Positions 27,701-35,625 of a DNA stretch of 64,000 nucleotides are shown here, one piece after another. The notes beneath the pieces are model-generated. The model was not told the origin of the DNA. It was given only the letters and a program-made list of their open reading frames with translations, and made no database searches. Numbering within the stretch: position 1 is the stretch's first letter; each line of letters starts with the position of its first letter. Position numbers and translations under genes: made by a program. This DNA is from Vibrio sp. 10N.286.49.B3 (lineage in GTDB: Bacteria > Pseudomonadota > Gammaproteobacteria > Enterobacterales > Vibrionaceae), in contig NZ_MCUV01000008.1 of NCBI RefSeq assembly GCF_002873395.1, positions 1 through 64,000 on the forward strand. Reading direction: 5' to 3'.

Positions 27701-28029
27701 TCATTTAATTGAGTAATCAAACGCAAAGAGTGATCGCCTGAACTCGGTATATCAATCTGATCTAAAAGAATATGTGTTCCTTGAAGCACAGAAATAGAAG
27801 CGTAGGCAGAATCTATTGTGACTTTTAAATCAAATGCTTGAAGTGATTCGGGTGATGTGATGTCTATAGCAATGTTGATATCTTTGCCTACTTCAATAGA
27901 GGCAGGTAATGAAACTGATGGATTTTCTCCCTCTGGTGGGGTTGTATTGTCGTCGGAGTTATTTTTGCATCCTACAGCGGTTGCTATAGCCAATGCTAAA
28001 AAGCTGTATCCAATTTTGGTTAATGACAT
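24760..28029 (-). CDS. Giant lipoprotein: VCBS propeller, ASPIC-UnbV, Big2 domains
   Basis: 1089 residues, a paralogue of the protein at 7891. The lipobox-like AVGC at Cys21, followed by a linker rich in Asn, Asp, Thr and Pro, predicts an outer-membrane lipoprotein. An N-terminal beta domain (about 40-145) precedes VCBS/FG-GAP repeats with calcium loops (DFTNDGNLDL, DFDNDGKQDL, DLNNDGLFDL). A shared insertion lies at about 430-560, then further repeats, an ASPIC/UnbV segment (THFGLGINN...VWRNGE, about 735-755), two Big2 domains (about 780-950) and a C-terminal domain of about 130 residues shared with the paralogue. No catalytic motif is visible. Putative operators lie upstream. The likely role is capture of agar chains at the surface; this is unproven. 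Confidence 0.85.
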   Translation of the reverse strand: MSLTKIGYSFLALAIATAVGCKNNSDDNTTPPEGENPSVSLPASIEVGKDINIAIDITSPESLQAFDLKVTIDSAYASISVLQGTHILLDQIDIPSSGDHSLRLITQLNELATQSDDEVEFTIAVRTGTVRVNSMTASPLGDVTLPQFTDVSAEVGLDTEVTYKYGGPSIGDIAGNGFYDAILNNHNYIAPQVVTNFAGATVNVDPIFPYAQDYHGTALGDFTNDGNLDLMLAMGGANGTSPSSYILFKNEGGKFVEVENNGGINTPARGRSPRWVDLNNNGLLDLVLVNATTPNYDGPVQLFYRNNGDGSFEQVRIPSIEMTQSERVLVLDFDNDGKQDLLLFSPLTLWKNNGDFTFTNVSSEFLPESVQNAGQIQAAAEVDLNNDGLFDLYLSRGLPEYQMSRKSYDFNPTTAKFDVRDDGETGVTLIDITTDDGAALTLKELDLVYRQYDDGYPIYLGDAKEKTWVFATGFQENQLHPDMKDAPHSLEIKPEDANGFPEIRDQNGIYIGYIGNGKWKAEWVRTQNVYWNVSFSLENVTGIETEWQPTNRNVNDILLINQGDKFVDATEEWNVPSGGNHWGVTFGDFNNSGWNDLFIHRYGFLKERISDLLLINNGKGKFEATTIHGAHDVSDPGHGDMGQAFDFNRNGQVDLLNGSNEEGKWYLYKNTTTDEGNYLNVDVGYSPFANIDPLGARIILETASGTKPSHRVGSRGEAFSQGVMNLTHFGLGINNQVNKATIVWRNGETVSFIKPTLNDTLESAHGIAPVPTNITLDRTEKKLRVNETYSLVPKFTPLNAKPEVVYTSNNPSVASVDSTGVITALENGDTTITVSSSVAEGINDTIHISVGEFDPIYVTDITLEHDGSQLYVGQSILLSTTLTSSDPTEKPDDESITWTTSNSGIATVSDHGEVSGTGVGNVTITATANGSEVLGTIKDTITMDTEDYVAIAINLDNDWKYKTRANPINKPMEVTFDYNAGSNSITPEGVKIYLRRLQQPSWSLLYDYAGKGTGVQYDIVTDTIGGQKGTVTYSLDLPSFQLDGLVPTKDLPDNDFYYLFLEFNNDQGDRKDWGTQPICITPADDETPC

Positions 28030-28129
28030 TTTTTTTCCTTACTTGTCAATGATATTCCATTGTGTAGGATAGTTTTTTATTCTAAATAGGTCTGTGATCT
28101 CGATCTTTTGGTTCCATGAATTTATCATT

Positions 28130-28276
28130 TAGTTATCCAATACATGAAATAGATCAACCTATTTGGTGATTTTTGATATTTTAAATGATGTTATCGTGGT
28201 TTTATTGGCTTTTTTTTAAGAGTATGGCATGTTTTTTTAGAATTAATGAATAGGGTACCTATCTTATGTTCAACCA
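28130..28276 (-). promoter_or_regulatory. Operator cluster upstream of giant lipoprotein gene
   Basis: TAGTTATCCA (28130-28139) and AGATCAACCT (28151-28160) are 21 bp apart, and TGTTCAACCA (28267-28276) has one mismatch to TGGTnnACCA. A CRP half-site TGTGA lies at 28093. The whole 28030-28995 gap (966 bp) is otherwise AT-rich with an A11 run near 28814 and no gene I can support. Confidence 0.45.
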
Positions 28277-28837
28277 ATTATTTATTTATAATTAAGATTC
28301 AGAGACAAAAATATTCAAGTTTAGCTAATTATCAACCGTAGACTGGAGGTGTGATCAGCTACTGCGAGTTACTGTGGTCTAGCTATTATGGTGAATATAA
28401 TACCAAGGTTTCTTACTAGGTATTAACTAAGTGTAACGGTGGATATAATGGAATGTTTGGAGGGAACTAATAATTACTATATTGCTAATAAATCAATACT
28501 TTATATAAGCTTTGATTGTTAATTGATTACTAAAGTCTGCGATTTTAACTGTTTTTACAAAACCTACTTATAACCTGTATTTCTTTCTCTTCTTCTTTGT
28601 TTATTCATATATTTTCCTTTCAATAAGTTTACCTGTTTTTGAGCATATTATTTGTAATTCATGGGAGCCATATCGGAAGAATTCAGTATTTATGGCGTAA
28701 TTAAGCATAAAAATCACTAAATTTAGTTAATGATACCATTTTTATTTGTGACTTATGGTGTGTTATGTGTGTTGTAAAGCACTTAAAAGGCGCTTGTGGT
28801 CAAATTTTAGCATAAAAAAAAAAATCTAAATGCGAAA

Positions 28838-28889
28838 TGTTACTTTCATCACGTTAAATTGGGTTACCAATATTTAAACTTGTCAACAT
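28838..28889 (+). promoter_or_regulatory. CRP-like site and operator pair upstream of porin operon
   Basis: TGTTA-N6-TCACG (28838-28853) matches 8 of 10 CRP half-site bases. TGGGTTACCA (28860-28869, one mismatch) and TTGTCAACAT (28880-28889, degenerate) are 20 bp apart. The porin start lies about 110 bp downstream. Confidence 0.5.
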
Positions 28890-28995
28890 TAGAGTGGAAT
28901 TGGTTAGGCAGGTTTGGTATTTGCTTGGCACTAGATTTCATTAGTTATTTCTAATAAGTAAACCGATTAATTAACGACTTTAACAGGTAAATAAA

Positions 28996-30450
28996 ATGAA
29001 AAGGAAAATTCTTTCACTAACTCTTGTTGCAGCAGCAGTAGGTAGTATATGTGCGCCAGCAGTCGCTGGGGATGCTACTCATTTAGATGGTTTCAAATAT
29101 TCAGGCTACGGTCGTGCTGCTGTTGGAGTAACACAAGATCAGCTTGTTAGTAAAGAAGCTGGACGTGCTCATAATGGTGTCAACATTATTCAAACCGCTG
29201 GTAACCCATATAAACCAACAGGAAAGCTTGGTAATCAAGGTAGTCAAGCCGAACTCCATTTAGATTATGGAGTGAGTCAGAATGACATGAACTGGGTAAC
29301 ACATGTCAACTTGTTTACCGGTGCGAGCGATTACAACGATCCATCCAATCCACCATCAAACTACGTGTATCTTGATGAATGGTGGGTGCATGGTACTGGT
29401 ATTTTTGATAGTAGCCCCAATGCAGCACTTTGGATGGGTAAACGTTACTACGGACGTTATGAAGCTTCACTGAACACATTCCAACACGTTAACCAGGATG
29501 GTATTGGCGGTGGTGTCGACAATTTTGATGTTGGTTTCGGCATGTTGGACCTTGGTGTTGTGAAGGATGGATTTGGTGGCACAACACATGAATTCTGTGA
29601 AAGAAGTTCGCTAGGGGAATGTAAGGATGATTCTGTTAAAGGTTATACTGGCGGCAATGTTTCATTCCACGCAAAATTACACAGTGTACCCATCACTGAC
29701 AATGTAAAAGGTGACGTGTTTTTTAACTATGGCCGCTATTTCGGCTCTGATTCGGATATGAAGTCTCATACCTCAGGCGGAGAGTACTCTCGTTCAGCAC
29801 GTGAAGACAATCCCGATTCATACCAAGTTGGTTTGTCAATTAAGCAAGGAGAGTGGGCAGATTTCAACCGAGTGCTTGTGAGATACAGTCACAAAACAAG
29901 TTCTTCAATGACGCAATCTTGGCTACATCGTCCTAGCTATCAATTTGGCGGTTTCTTTGATGGTATGCAGGAGGTAACGGATTCGATTCGTTTAGAGTAC
30001 TTACTTTCTCATGAGACAGCGTCATATGGCGATGATGTAAAAGATCTCGCAATTAACTGGGATTTACCTTATGAAAAAACCACCTGGAACCAAGCGGTTG
30101 TTCGCGGTACTTACAAGTGGAATAACAAGTTCTCAACCAAGCTAGAAATGGCTTATGACCAAATGGATTTTGAAGTTAATGGCACGGGTGCAATGAAAGG
30201 CTCGGATGGAACCAACTCGTCAGCAAAAGTGACACTTGCTCAAGATATCCATTTGGGCAGTGGATTTTGGGATCGACCAACAATTCGTTTATTTGTGACT
30301 TATGGTCAGCTTGATACGAATACTCTTGCATTCCAGAGTTATAACAATGAGTACGGTAGTGACTGGCAAGCCGGTTATAACCCATATATTACCGAACTGG
30401 GTAAGAAGAATGCGACAACCTTTGGTTTGATGTTTGAAACTTGGTGGTAA
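28996..30450 (+). CDS. LamB-like outer-membrane carbohydrate porin
   Basis: 484 residues with a Sec signal (about 1-24, ending APAVA). The mature protein begins with FKYSGYGRAAVGV, typical of maltoporin-type 18-strand barrels, carries MGKRYYGRYE (like the maltoporin greasy-slide region) and ends in a C-terminal aromatic FETWW required for outer-membrane insertion. Expected role: diffusion of neoagaro-oligosaccharides across the outer membrane, replacing the TonB/SusCD system of Bacteroidota. It is the first gene of an operon with a GH50 lipoprotein and a binding-module protein (gaps of 60 and 62 bp). The upstream region has CRP-like and GntR-type sites. Confidence 0.9.
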   Translation: MKRKILSLTLVAAAVGSICAPAVAGDATHLDGFKYSGYGRAAVGVTQDQLVSKEAGRAHNGVNIIQTAGNPYKPTGKLGNQGSQAELHLDYGVSQNDMNWVTHVNLFTGASDYNDPSNPPSNYVYLDEWWVHGTGIFDSSPNAALWMGKRYYGRYEASLNTFQHVNQDGIGGGVDNFDVGFGMLDLGVVKDGFGGTTHEFCERSSLGECKDDSVKGYTGGNVSFHAKLHSVPITDNVKGDVFFNYGRYFGSDSDMKSHTSGGEYSRSAREDNPDSYQVGLSIKQGEWADFNRVLVRYSHKTSSSMTQSWLHRPSYQFGGFFDGMQEVTDSIRLEYLLSHETASYGDDVKDLAINWDLPYEKTTWNQAVVRGTYKWNNKFSTKLEMAYDQMDFEVNGTGAMKGSDGTNSSAKVTLAQDIHLGSGFWDRPTIRLFVTYGQLDTNTLAFQSYNNEYGSDWQAGYNPYITELGKKNATTFGLMFETWW

Positions 30451-30460
30451 TTTTTTGATT

Positions 30461-30480
30461 GGCAACCTGTTTAGGTTGTC
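30461..30480 (+). terminator. Intercistronic hairpin after porin gene
   Basis: GGCAACCT (30461-30468) pairs with AGGTTGTC (30473-30480, one G-U) 10 bp after the porin stop. With no T tract after it, it more likely stabilises the porin mRNA or partially attenuates the operon than ends it. Confidence 0.5.
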
Positions 30481-30510
30481 ATCACCTATCTTTCTTTAGG
30501 ATCTTTTACG

Positions 30511-33375
30511 ATGAATACAAATAAAACAAAAATAGCAGTATTGCTATCGACAGTTTTAGTCGCGGGATATGGTTGTAAGTCAACGCCAACGACCGATATT
30601 AATGTGGATAATAATGGTGAAGAAGTCACGGCAGCTTTCCCTGACTTTGAGTCTGATAATTTCTTTAATTCCGTTAAAGCAGAACACGCGAAAACGAAAA
30701 TCTCCAATGATGCTGGCGTTACAGCAGGCAGTAAAGCTCTGCAAATTGATTTTGATGCAGTATCGGATGCGAATAAGTATAAATACTGGCCAAATGTTAA
30801 GTTTTTCCCTGTATCAGGTGAGTGGAATTGGAACTCAAAAGGCAGTCTAAAAGTTGATGTAACTAATCCGCTAGATACACCAGCTAATGTCATTTTTAAG
30901 TTGGTTGATAATGTTGGCCAAATGGGAGCTGAAACGAATCAATTGAACTATGCAGTCAATATAGCGGCCGGTGAAACCCAAACCATTGAAATGCTATTTA
31001 ACGGTGGTACTCGTAAGCTAGATGGTTATTGGAATGGTGATAACCTCAATTTAAGAAAGCTAGTCGAACTGCAAGTGTTCGTTCAAGGACCTGCAGATGC
31101 TCAAAGCATTGTGCTAGATAACCTTGAATTAGTGAATGCGACGGGCGATTTTATTTCGGCAGAAGAAAAGGTCGTTGAAGTTGGACCGGTACCAACAGTG
31201 GCTGCGATTACTAGCTTTGAAGGTGGTGAAGAGACGTTTGTGAGCGCAGAGCGCAGTAATTCGACTCAAACACGTATTGTCGATACGACAGATGGAAAAG
31301 GTTTGGAGGTTAAATTCTCTTCAAGCAATGCTTATCCAAACGTGACATTTATGCCTAAATCACCGTGGAACTGGTCTGATAAAGGGGACTTTAATTTAGC
31401 GTTTGATATTGAAAACCCAACCGATGACCCTATTCAAATGTTTGTACGAGTTGACCAAGCAGAAAATGCTAACTGGGGTGGCACGGCAGATGGTGTCACT
31501 GACAGCATGTCAAGTTATATGACTATCCTTCCAGGAAAAAAAACGACTTACTATATGTCGCTTCGAGAGCTCGAAGGCAAGATGACTTCTGGAATGCGAA
31601 GTGAGCCACCAAAACTATCATATGATGCGCAAGCTATCAGTTATGGGTGGGGTGAAACTGGTTTAGACGTTTCTAATATCGATAATGTTCAGCTTTATCT
31701 TCAAAACCCGACGAAGGATGCAAAGATTATTGTTGATTCTATTCGACTGGTTCCTAATTTAGATGCAGACACGTCGCGTTATATGGGGATCGTCGATCAA
31801 TATGGTCAGTTCACTGGTGATGAGTGGGAAGAAAAAGTACATTCAGATGAAGATCTTAGAGAGGCAGGTAAAGAAGCGCTCGCTCAGTTAGGTGATGTTA
31901 AACCAATGGAAGACCGTTGTAAGTTTGGTGGTTGGAAAGACGGTCCACGACTAGAAGCAACTGGCTTTTTCCGAACTGAAAAAGTGGATGGCAAATGGAC
32001 GATGGTTGACCCTGAAGGGTGCATGTTCTTCATGACTGGACTCGATAATATTCGAATGGATGATACCGTGACCATTACCGGAATCGACTTTTCTGATAAG
32101 GATACAAAAGAAGGGCGTGTTGTAGCATCTGAGCTAAGACATTCAATGTTTGAGTGGCTACCAGAAGAAAACGATCCTCTTGCAATCAATTATGATTACG
32201 CAGGATGGATTCACTCTGGTGCTCTTGATAAGGGGGAAGTATTCAGTTTTTACCGTGCTAATCTAATGCGCAAATACGATACAGATCAAGCAGAAGCAAT
32301 GCAAATCTGGAAAGACGTGACGCTTGATAGAATGGTCGATTGGGGTTTTACCACGCTTGGAAACTGGATTGATCCAATGTTCTTTGGTTCAGACCGTGTT
32401 GCATATGAAGCGCATGGTTGGATTTATGGCGATCACAAACGAATCAGTACTGGTAATGACTATTGGGGGCCGATTCATGACCCATTTGATCCTGAATTTA
32501 AAAACAGTGCCCGTGACATGGCTAATGAAGTCGCTTCACGAGTAAAAGATGACGATCAATGGCTTGTGGGTGTTTTTGTTGATAACGAAATCAGTTGGGG
32601 CAATGTCATGAACGAAGCAAATCACTACGGTTTGGTCGTGAATGCATTAGCTTATGATGCAAAAGAGAGTCCAGCGAAAAAAGTATTTGCTAACTATTTA
32701 AAAGGCAAATACGCAACGATTGCGAAACTTAACTCAGCATGGGGCAGTAAAGTAGCATCGTGGGATGAGTTCAACCAATCCTTTGATCATCGCTCAGCAT
32801 TGACAGCAGGTATGAAAACCGACTATTCCGAACTGCTGCAAATGCTGTCCGAAAAGTACTTCTCAGTAGTACGTGGAGAAGTGAAACGTGTCCTACCTAA
32901 CCACCTTTACTTAGGTGCGCGTTTTGCTGATTGGGGTGTCACTCCTGAAATCGCTCGAGGCGCTGCGAAGTATGTCGACGTAATGAGTTACAACTTGTAC
33001 GCCAATGACCTTAACTATGGCAAAAAAGCGCATTGGAAGAAACTACTTCCGGAGCTAGATAAGCCAAGTGTTATTGGTGAGTTCCACTTTGGTGCAACCG
33101 ATACCGGCTTGTTCCATGGTGGTATTATTTCGGTTTCTAATCAAAAAGAGCGTGCTGAAATGTATACCCAATACATGGATAGCATTGTAAAAGATCCATA
33201 TTTTGTTGGTGCACATTGGTTCCAATATTTGGATTCGCCAGCGACAGGTCGTGCTTGGGATGGTGAGAACTACAACGTTGGTTTTGTAACGATTGCAGAT
33301 GAGCCATATGTAGAACTTATCGATGCAGCTAAGCAATTCAATGCGGATCTCTATACGAAGAGATTTGGGAAGTAA
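30511..33375 (+). CDS. GH50 beta-agarase, probable lipoprotein
   Basis: The third GH50 paralogue, 954 residues. The N-terminal signal ends GYGC at Cys22; the lipobox is imperfect, but a Ser/Thr/Pro linker follows, so an outer-membrane lipoprotein is likely. Two CBM-like modules (about 50-210 and 225-420, each with a W-N-W or W-D-W type motif) precede the barrel. The putative acid/base is Glu693 (VDNEISWG) and the nucleophile Glu857 (IGEFHFG). Closest in layout to the exported enzyme at 1512. Placed directly after the porin gene, it could feed neoagarobiose or tetraose to that porin. Confidence 0.92.
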   Translation: MNTNKTKIAVLLSTVLVAGYGCKSTPTTDINVDNNGEEVTAAFPDFESDNFFNSVKAEHAKTKISNDAGVTAGSKALQIDFDAVSDANKYKYWPNVKFFPVSGEWNWNSKGSLKVDVTNPLDTPANVIFKLVDNVGQMGAETNQLNYAVNIAAGETQTIEMLFNGGTRKLDGYWNGDNLNLRKLVELQVFVQGPADAQSIVLDNLELVNATGDFISAEEKVVEVGPVPTVAAITSFEGGEETFVSAERSNSTQTRIVDTTDGKGLEVKFSSSNAYPNVTFMPKSPWNWSDKGDFNLAFDIENPTDDPIQMFVRVDQAENANWGGTADGVTDSMSSYMTILPGKKTTYYMSLRELEGKMTSGMRSEPPKLSYDAQAISYGWGETGLDVSNIDNVQLYLQNPTKDAKIIVDSIRLVPNLDADTSRYMGIVDQYGQFTGDEWEEKVHSDEDLREAGKEALAQLGDVKPMEDRCKFGGWKDGPRLEATGFFRTEKVDGKWTMVDPEGCMFFMTGLDNIRMDDTVTITGIDFSDKDTKEGRVVASELRHSMFEWLPEENDPLAINYDYAGWIHSGALDKGEVFSFYRANLMRKYDTDQAEAMQIWKDVTLDRMVDWGFTTLGNWIDPMFFGSDRVAYEAHGWIYGDHKRISTGNDYWGPIHDPFDPEFKNSARDMANEVASRVKDDDQWLVGVFVDNEISWGNVMNEANHYGLVVNALAYDAKESPAKKVFANYLKGKYATIAKLNSAWGSKVASWDEFNQSFDHRSALTAGMKTDYSELLQMLSEKYFSVVRGEVKRVLPNHLYLGARFADWGVTPEIARGAAKYVDVMSYNLYANDLNYGKKAHWKKLLPELDKPSVIGEFHFGATDTGLFHGGIISVSNQKERAEMYTQYMDSIVKDPYFVGAHWFQYLDSPATGRAWDGENYNVGFVTIADEPYVELIDAAKQFNADLYTKRFGK

Positions 33376-33384
33376 TAAAATAAG

Positions 33385-33410
33385 ACCCGCGATATTGTCA
33401 TGTCGCGGGT
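33385..33410 (+). terminator. Intercistronic GC-rich hairpin
   Basis: ACCCGCGA (33385-33392) pairs with TCGCGGGT (33403-33410), 10-nt loop, no T tract, between the GH50 gene and the GlyGly-CTERM gene. It is probably an mRNA stabiliser or attenuator. Confidence 0.55.
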
Positions 33411-33437
33411 TCTACTTAAAGTAGAAGGATTTATAGA

Positions 33438-34613
33438 ATGAAAAAATTAGTATTAGCAATATTGGTTGCGAGTGCATTTTCAGCTCAAACTCTGGCTGAA
33501 GAAGTGTTGATTAATGGTTTTGAAGGAACAATCGAGAGTCCGGAAGATGCGGTCGTATATTACGCAAATGAAGGGGCTGTGCATGAACTTGTTACTAGCG
33601 ATTTTGCATCTGCAGATGGCGGTAAGGTCTGGGATATCACATTCGATCCAAGCGATAGCAGTGACTATGAGAAAGTGTCTTTTGGTGGCTCTGAAGCGAT
33701 GGCACTCGACCTTAGTGATTACCATACAATTAAATACAGTATAAAAAATACAGGCACTAATGCTGCAGTATATGCGATGCGTTTAGAAGACAGTATCGGT
33801 GCTACATGTGATTTCTACCTAGAAGAACTAGCACTATCAGCGGAGCGAATGGATACGTTAGATATGGCGACTTGTGCTGATAAAATTGATGCGTCGGATA
33901 TTTTGTATTTTGCGATGTTTGCTCGCCCTTGGGATACAATAAATACAATCAATGTTCAGGTTGAAGATGTTGTTGGTGTAAAAGAAGATACTACGGAGCC
34001 TCCAGTTGGCGATATAACGGTGGTTGAATCTTTCAGTGATATGGATGTTGGTACGGTTGTTGATAATGACGCTGCATCGTTAAGCAATATGGTGTCTAGT
34101 GACTATTCCAGTGATAATGATGGTAAGTCGTGGAAGATTGATTTCGATGCTAGCCATCAAGGTACTAGTATGTGGGGAGAGTGGGACTGGAGTGCTCGCG
34201 ATACCTTTGAGTTCGATGTTATCAACAACTCTGGAGAAGACCTTGCCATTACGGTGAAATTGATCGCTCAGAATACAGATTGGGGCGAAACCTATAACCT
34301 ATATGGTGGAGAGACTCTTTCTTCATCTGAAGAACCTCAGACGATCAAAGTAGACCTAGATTCCTCTGATGCGGGTGCTAATTTTACTAAAGGCGCAGTT
34401 GGTGGAATTCAGTTTATGCTTGATATTGACCCTAGTTCTGATGTAGCAGTTTATTTCGACAATATTCTTGTTTCAGGTCAGGATAGTGGCACAACGCCCC
34501 CAAATCCAGACCCAGATCCAGAATATCCAGAGACTATCGGTAAAGGCGGAAGTTTTGGTAGCTTAGGCTTATTCATTATTTCTGCATTAGCATTCTGGCG
34601 TCGCAGAAAGTAG
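33438..34613 (+). CDS. Non-catalytic two-module protein with GlyGly-CTERM sorting signal
   Basis: 391 residues. Signal peptide about 1-20 (FSAQTLAEE). Two tandem beta modules (about 22-165 and 190-355) look like the N-terminal CBM-like modules of the island's GH50 enzymes: WGEWDWSARDTFEFDV corresponds to their W-D-W strands. A Pro/Asp linker (NPDPDPEYPE) leads to a C-terminal GGSFGSLGLF, a hydrophobic helix and WRRRK. That tail fits the GlyGly-CTERM signal processed by rhombosortase and exported through type II secretion. No catalytic domain is present. It probably holds agar or agarases at the surface; it is the last gene of the porin operon and is followed by a strong terminator. Confidence 0.85.
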   Translation: MKKLVLAILVASAFSAQTLAEEVLINGFEGTIESPEDAVVYYANEGAVHELVTSDFASADGGKVWDITFDPSDSSDYEKVSFGGSEAMALDLSDYHTIKYSIKNTGTNAAVYAMRLEDSIGATCDFYLEELALSAERMDTLDMATCADKIDASDILYFAMFARPWDTINTINVQVEDVVGVKEDTTEPPVGDITVVESFSDMDVGTVVDNDAASLSNMVSSDYSSDNDGKSWKIDFDASHQGTSMWGEWDWSARDTFEFDVINNSGEDLAITVKLIAQNTDWGETYNLYGGETLSSSEEPQTIKVDLDSSDAGANFTKGAVGGIQFMLDIDPSSDVAVYFDNILVSGQDSGTTPPNPDPDPEYPETIGKGGSFGSLGLFIISALAFWRRRK

Positions 34614-34621
34614 TACCTAGC

Positions 34622-34647
34622 AAGGCAGTCGCACGGCTGCCTTTTTT
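34622..34647 (+). terminator. Rho-independent terminator of porin operon
   Basis: AAGGCAG (34622-34628) pairs with CTGCCTT (34637-34643), followed by a T6 run. Confidence 0.85.
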
Positions 34648-34758
34648 AATACTTTATTCAAAGTACCAATCGACTCGATACCTCCGTGCATTCATGACTT
34701 ATACGTCATTGGTGTCTAAAAACCGTATTCTTCAACAAGTATAAAAGCGGTGCGTTAC

Positions 34759-35610
34759 ATGAAGATATATCAAAGTAAAAAAATACTCTTAATGCTTGTT
34801 GCCATCAGTGCACCATTCATGGCTCATGCAGAGATAAAAACACCGATGGTATTTCCAGGGCGAGATACACTCATTCTCGAGTTGATTGATTTAGCGCTTG
34901 AAAAAAGCGTAGCATCTCACGATATTACCCATGCCGACGAATACTTATCTGATGCAAGACTCGTAGAAGAGGTCCGAAATGGTAATATCGACGTTATGTG
35001 GGCTGGTGCTTCTCAAGACTTACAAAATCAACTTGAAGCTATTAAAATTCCAATTTTTAAAGGCCTTGCAGGCTACCGAATTTTTGTGATTGAAAAAAAT
35101 AGTCAAAACAAGTTCTTTGGTGTTAAAAATATTGATGATCTTCGGAAACTAAAAGCAGGTCTCGGTCGGCTCTGGTCAGATACTAAGATTTTAGAAGCTG
35201 CAAAAATAGATGTAGTGAAACCAGTAAAGGCTGAAAGTCTTTTTCATATGGTTGAAGGCGACCGTTTTGATTACTTGCCTCTTGGTGTCCACGAATCTCA
35301 TGGCGTAGTCCGAGACCAGCATGAACTGGATCTAGCGGTCGAAGAAAACATCCTTCTTGTTTATCCATCAGCCATGTACTTCTATGTGTCCAAAGAAAAT
35401 AAACAGCTATACCATTCATTGAACTCCGGGTTAGAAACTGCGATAACAGACGGTACCTTCGATGAGGTTTTCTATAACTCACCACTTATTAAAGAGACAT
35501 TTAAGTCAAGTGAGATAGCAGAAAGAAACGTGATTAACATTAAAAATCCATATTTACCTCTAGATGCACCAATTAATAGAAAAGAGCTTTGGCTTGATAT
35601 TAATCGATAG
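34759..35610 (+). CDS. Periplasmic solute-binding protein (family 3-like), sensory partner candidate
   Basis: About 283 residues with a Sec signal (ISAPFMAHA, about 14-23). The fold looks like a type II periplasmic binding protein: two lobes, with segments NIDVMWAGASQ (about 76-86) and a hinge before FDYLPLGVHES (about 170). It has no cognate permease or ATPase beside it. It lies 15 bp upstream of, and in operon with, a chemoreceptor gene, so its job is more likely ligand presentation to that receptor than transport. ATG 34759 is preferred over an in-frame GTG at 34750; neither has a strong RBS. Ligand unknown; an agar oligosaccharide or monomer is inferred from location. Confidence 0.8.
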   Translation: MKIYQSKKILLMLVAISAPFMAHAEIKTPMVFPGRDTLILELIDLALEKSVASHDITHADEYLSDARLVEEVRNGNIDVMWAGASQDLQNQLEAIKIPIFKGLAGYRIFVIEKNSQNKFFGVKNIDDLRKLKAGLGRLWSDTKILEAAKIDVVKPVKAESLFHMVEGDRFDYLPLGVHESHGVVRDQHELDLAVEENILLVYPSAMYFYVSKENKQLYHSLNSGLETAITDGTFDEVFYNSPLIKETFKSSEIAERNVINIKNPYLPLDAPINRKELWLDINR

Positions 35611-35625
35611 AATAGGTTCGATGAA

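Noticed and set aside
28900..28960. TGGCAC near 28926 as a sigma-54 promoter for the porin
   Set aside because: No GC at the -12 position with the required 10-bp spacing.
30486..30893. 135-codon minus-strand ORF over the start of the GH50 lipoprotein gene
   Set aside because: Antisense shadow of a clearly coding region with signal peptide and family domains.
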